DNA from: Propionivibrio sp.
Lineage (GTDB): Bacteria > Pseudomonadota > Gammaproteobacteria > Burkholderiales > Rhodocyclaceae
Direction of reading: 5' to 3'
Assembly: GCA_016705685.1 (NCBI GenBank)
Contig: JADJLB010000012.1
Coordinates: forward strand, 248,001 to 312,000
DNA: 64,000 nt
The position numbers and the translations under genes are program-made. Positions 62,995-64,000 of the stretch are shown piece by piece. Positions within the stretch are counted from its first letter, which is position 1. Each line of letters starts with the position of its first letter. The notes under the pieces were generated by a model. It was not told where the DNA came from. It worked only from the letters and a program-made list of their open reading frames with translations, and did not search any database.

Positions 62995-63978
62995 ATGAAC
63001 CAAATACAGCCCTCCTCCAAAGCGCTTGAGCTGGCCTGCCAGGTGCTCCGTATCGAGGGAGACGCCGTTCTTGCATTGATCGGTCGCATCGACGGCGACT
63101 TTCTGCAGGCCTTGTCGCTTATTCTCAATTGTCATGGCCGCGTCATCGTCAGCGGCATCGGCAAATCCGGACATATCGGATGCAAGATCGCATCAACGCT
63201 GGCCAGCACCGGAACGCCGGCTTTTTTCGTGCACCCGGCTGAAGCCAGTCATGGCGATCTCGGGATGATCACTGCCGATGACGTGATGATCGTCATCTCC
63301 AATTCGGGCGAAAGCGCCGAGTTGCTCAACATCCTGCCTTCAATCAAACGGCAGGGCGCCAAATTGATCGCCATGACCGGCAACCCGAACTCGTCGCTGG
63401 CGCGAGATTCCGACGCCCACCTCGACGCCGGCGTCGCGCAGGAAGCCTGTCCGTTGAATCTTGCCCCGACGGCCAGCACGACCGCCGCGCTGGCGCTGGG
63501 CGACGCACTGGCCGTGGCTTTGCTCGATGCCCGTGGCTTTGGCGCCGAAGACTTTGCGCGTTCGCACCCCGGCGGCTCCCTCGGCCGTCAGTTGCTGACC
63601 CGCATTCGCGATGTCATGCGCATAGGCATGGCCATTCCCAGCGTTCTGCCCACGGCCAGTGTGGCCGATGCGACGCGCGAGATTTCCCGTGGCGGAATCG
63701 GCATGACGGTCGTCGTCACGCCCGAGAAAGCGGTGCTTGGCATATTCACCGATGGCGACTTGCGGCGCGCCATTGTCGGCAACCTCAATCTCCAATCACT
63801 AACTGTGGCCGATATCATGAGCGGCAAGCCGCGCCTGATCGGCCCGGACAAACTGACGGCCGAGGCGGTTGAAATGATGGAAAAATACAAGATCAACCAG
63901 ATTCCGGTCGTGGACGAGAATCAGCGCTTGATCGGCGCGCTCAACATGCACGACCTGTTCCAGGCCAAAGCACTCTGA
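62995..63978 (+). CDS. kdsD: Arabinose-5-phosphate isomerase
   Basis: 327 residues from ATG 62995; the frame extends 108 bases upstream but with no family match. SIS domain at about 35-175 with VIVSGIGKSGHIGCKIASTLASTGTPAFFVHPAEASHGDLGM and VISNSGESAELLN, then two CBS domains (residues 205-327; DGDLRRAIVGN, NQIPVVDENQRLIGALNMHDL). It converts ribulose-5-phosphate to arabinose-5-phosphate, the precursor of Kdo in lipopolysaccharide. The stop overlaps the next ATG as TGATG, and kdsC usually follows in this position. Confidence 0.95.
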   Translation: MNQIQPSSKALELACQVLRIEGDAVLALIGRIDGDFLQALSLILNCHGRVIVSGIGKSGHIGCKIASTLASTGTPAFFVHPAEASHGDLGMITADDVMIVISNSGESAELLNILPSIKRQGAKLIAMTGNPNSSLARDSDAHLDAGVAQEACPLNLAPTASTTAALALGDALAVALLDARGFGAEDFARSHPGGSLGRQLLTRIRDVMRIGMAIPSVLPTASVADATREISRGGIGMTVVVTPEKAVLGIFTDGDLRRAIVGNLNLQSLTVADIMSGKPRLIGPDKLTAEAVEMMEKYKINQIPVVDENQRLIGALNMHDLFQAKAL

Positions 63979-64000
63979 TGAACTTGGCGAACGACACCAA
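63978..64000 (+). CDS. Start of the next gene, probably KdsC phosphatase (3' end outside window)
   Basis: ATG at 63978 overlaps the kdsD stop by one base and opens MNLANDT before the window ends. Seven residues cannot identify a protein. Kdo-8-phosphate phosphatase (KdsC) is suggested only because kdsD-kdsC is the common gene order. Confidence 0.4.

Overview
The window looks like chromosome from a betaproteobacterium, most likely of the Rhodocyclales type. The grounds are a CbbR-controlled Calvin-cycle pair, a long mlaFEDACB-ABC-bolA-murA operon, sigma-54 controlled pilins and generally high GC with strong codon bias. This placement is inferred from gene content. No rRNA, tRNA, CRISPR array or insertion sequence was seen.

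Layout. 0-11.3 kb is mostly housekeeping and central metabolism: a partial PilZ/YcgR flagellar brake protein, an mtnA-aldolase pair for methylthioadenosine salvage, a FAD-dependent dehydrogenase, an ankyrin protein, cbbR divergent from fbp (cbbF)-prkB, a DedA protein, mutL and miaA. 11.4-14.1 kb is an acyl-CoA-synthetase/GNAT fusion. At 14.4 kb a sigma-54 promoter drives a type IV pilin. The pilin is followed by a GT-C membrane glycosyltransferase and a DPM-type GT2, which together suggest pilin glycosylation. Next come a GT4, an epimerase-like protein lacking its catalytic tyrosine, an AAA+/DUF4143 ATPase and a GT2.

21.9-33.7 kb (minus strand) is an AT-richer ABC-exported surface-polysaccharide cluster: APS kinase, Wzm permease (frameshifted), Wzt, a methyltransferase, a sugar aminotransferase, WbqC, a sulfotransferase and three GT2 genes. 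Two complete HEPN-MNT toxin-antitoxin pairs sit between wzm and wzt. 33.9-40.9 kb (minus) is the outer-membrane lipid asymmetry operon running into murA.

41.0-60.8 kb is an MSHA-like type IV pilus locus: a sigma-54 response regulator, an MshM-type ATPase fused to SPOR, then MshL, N, E, G, I, J and K homologues, pseudopilins, an adenylate cyclase, a membrane histidine kinase and a pilin with its own sigma-54 promoter and a perfect 26-bp palindrome upstream. The locus carries scars: a pseudopilin split by a diverged 32-bp tandem repeat, a decayed vapBC module and a second AAA+/DUF4143 ATPase. 60.8-64 kb holds a KefB-type antiporter, kdsD and the start of the next gene.

Themes: much of the window builds the cell surface (two pilus systems, pilin sugar, an exported and possibly sulfated and capped polysaccharide, LPS Kdo precursor, outer-membrane lipid homeostasis, murein). 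Small toxin-antitoxin and DUF4143 modules have been inserted into these operons. Several single-base frameshifts lie at homopolymers and may be assembly errors.
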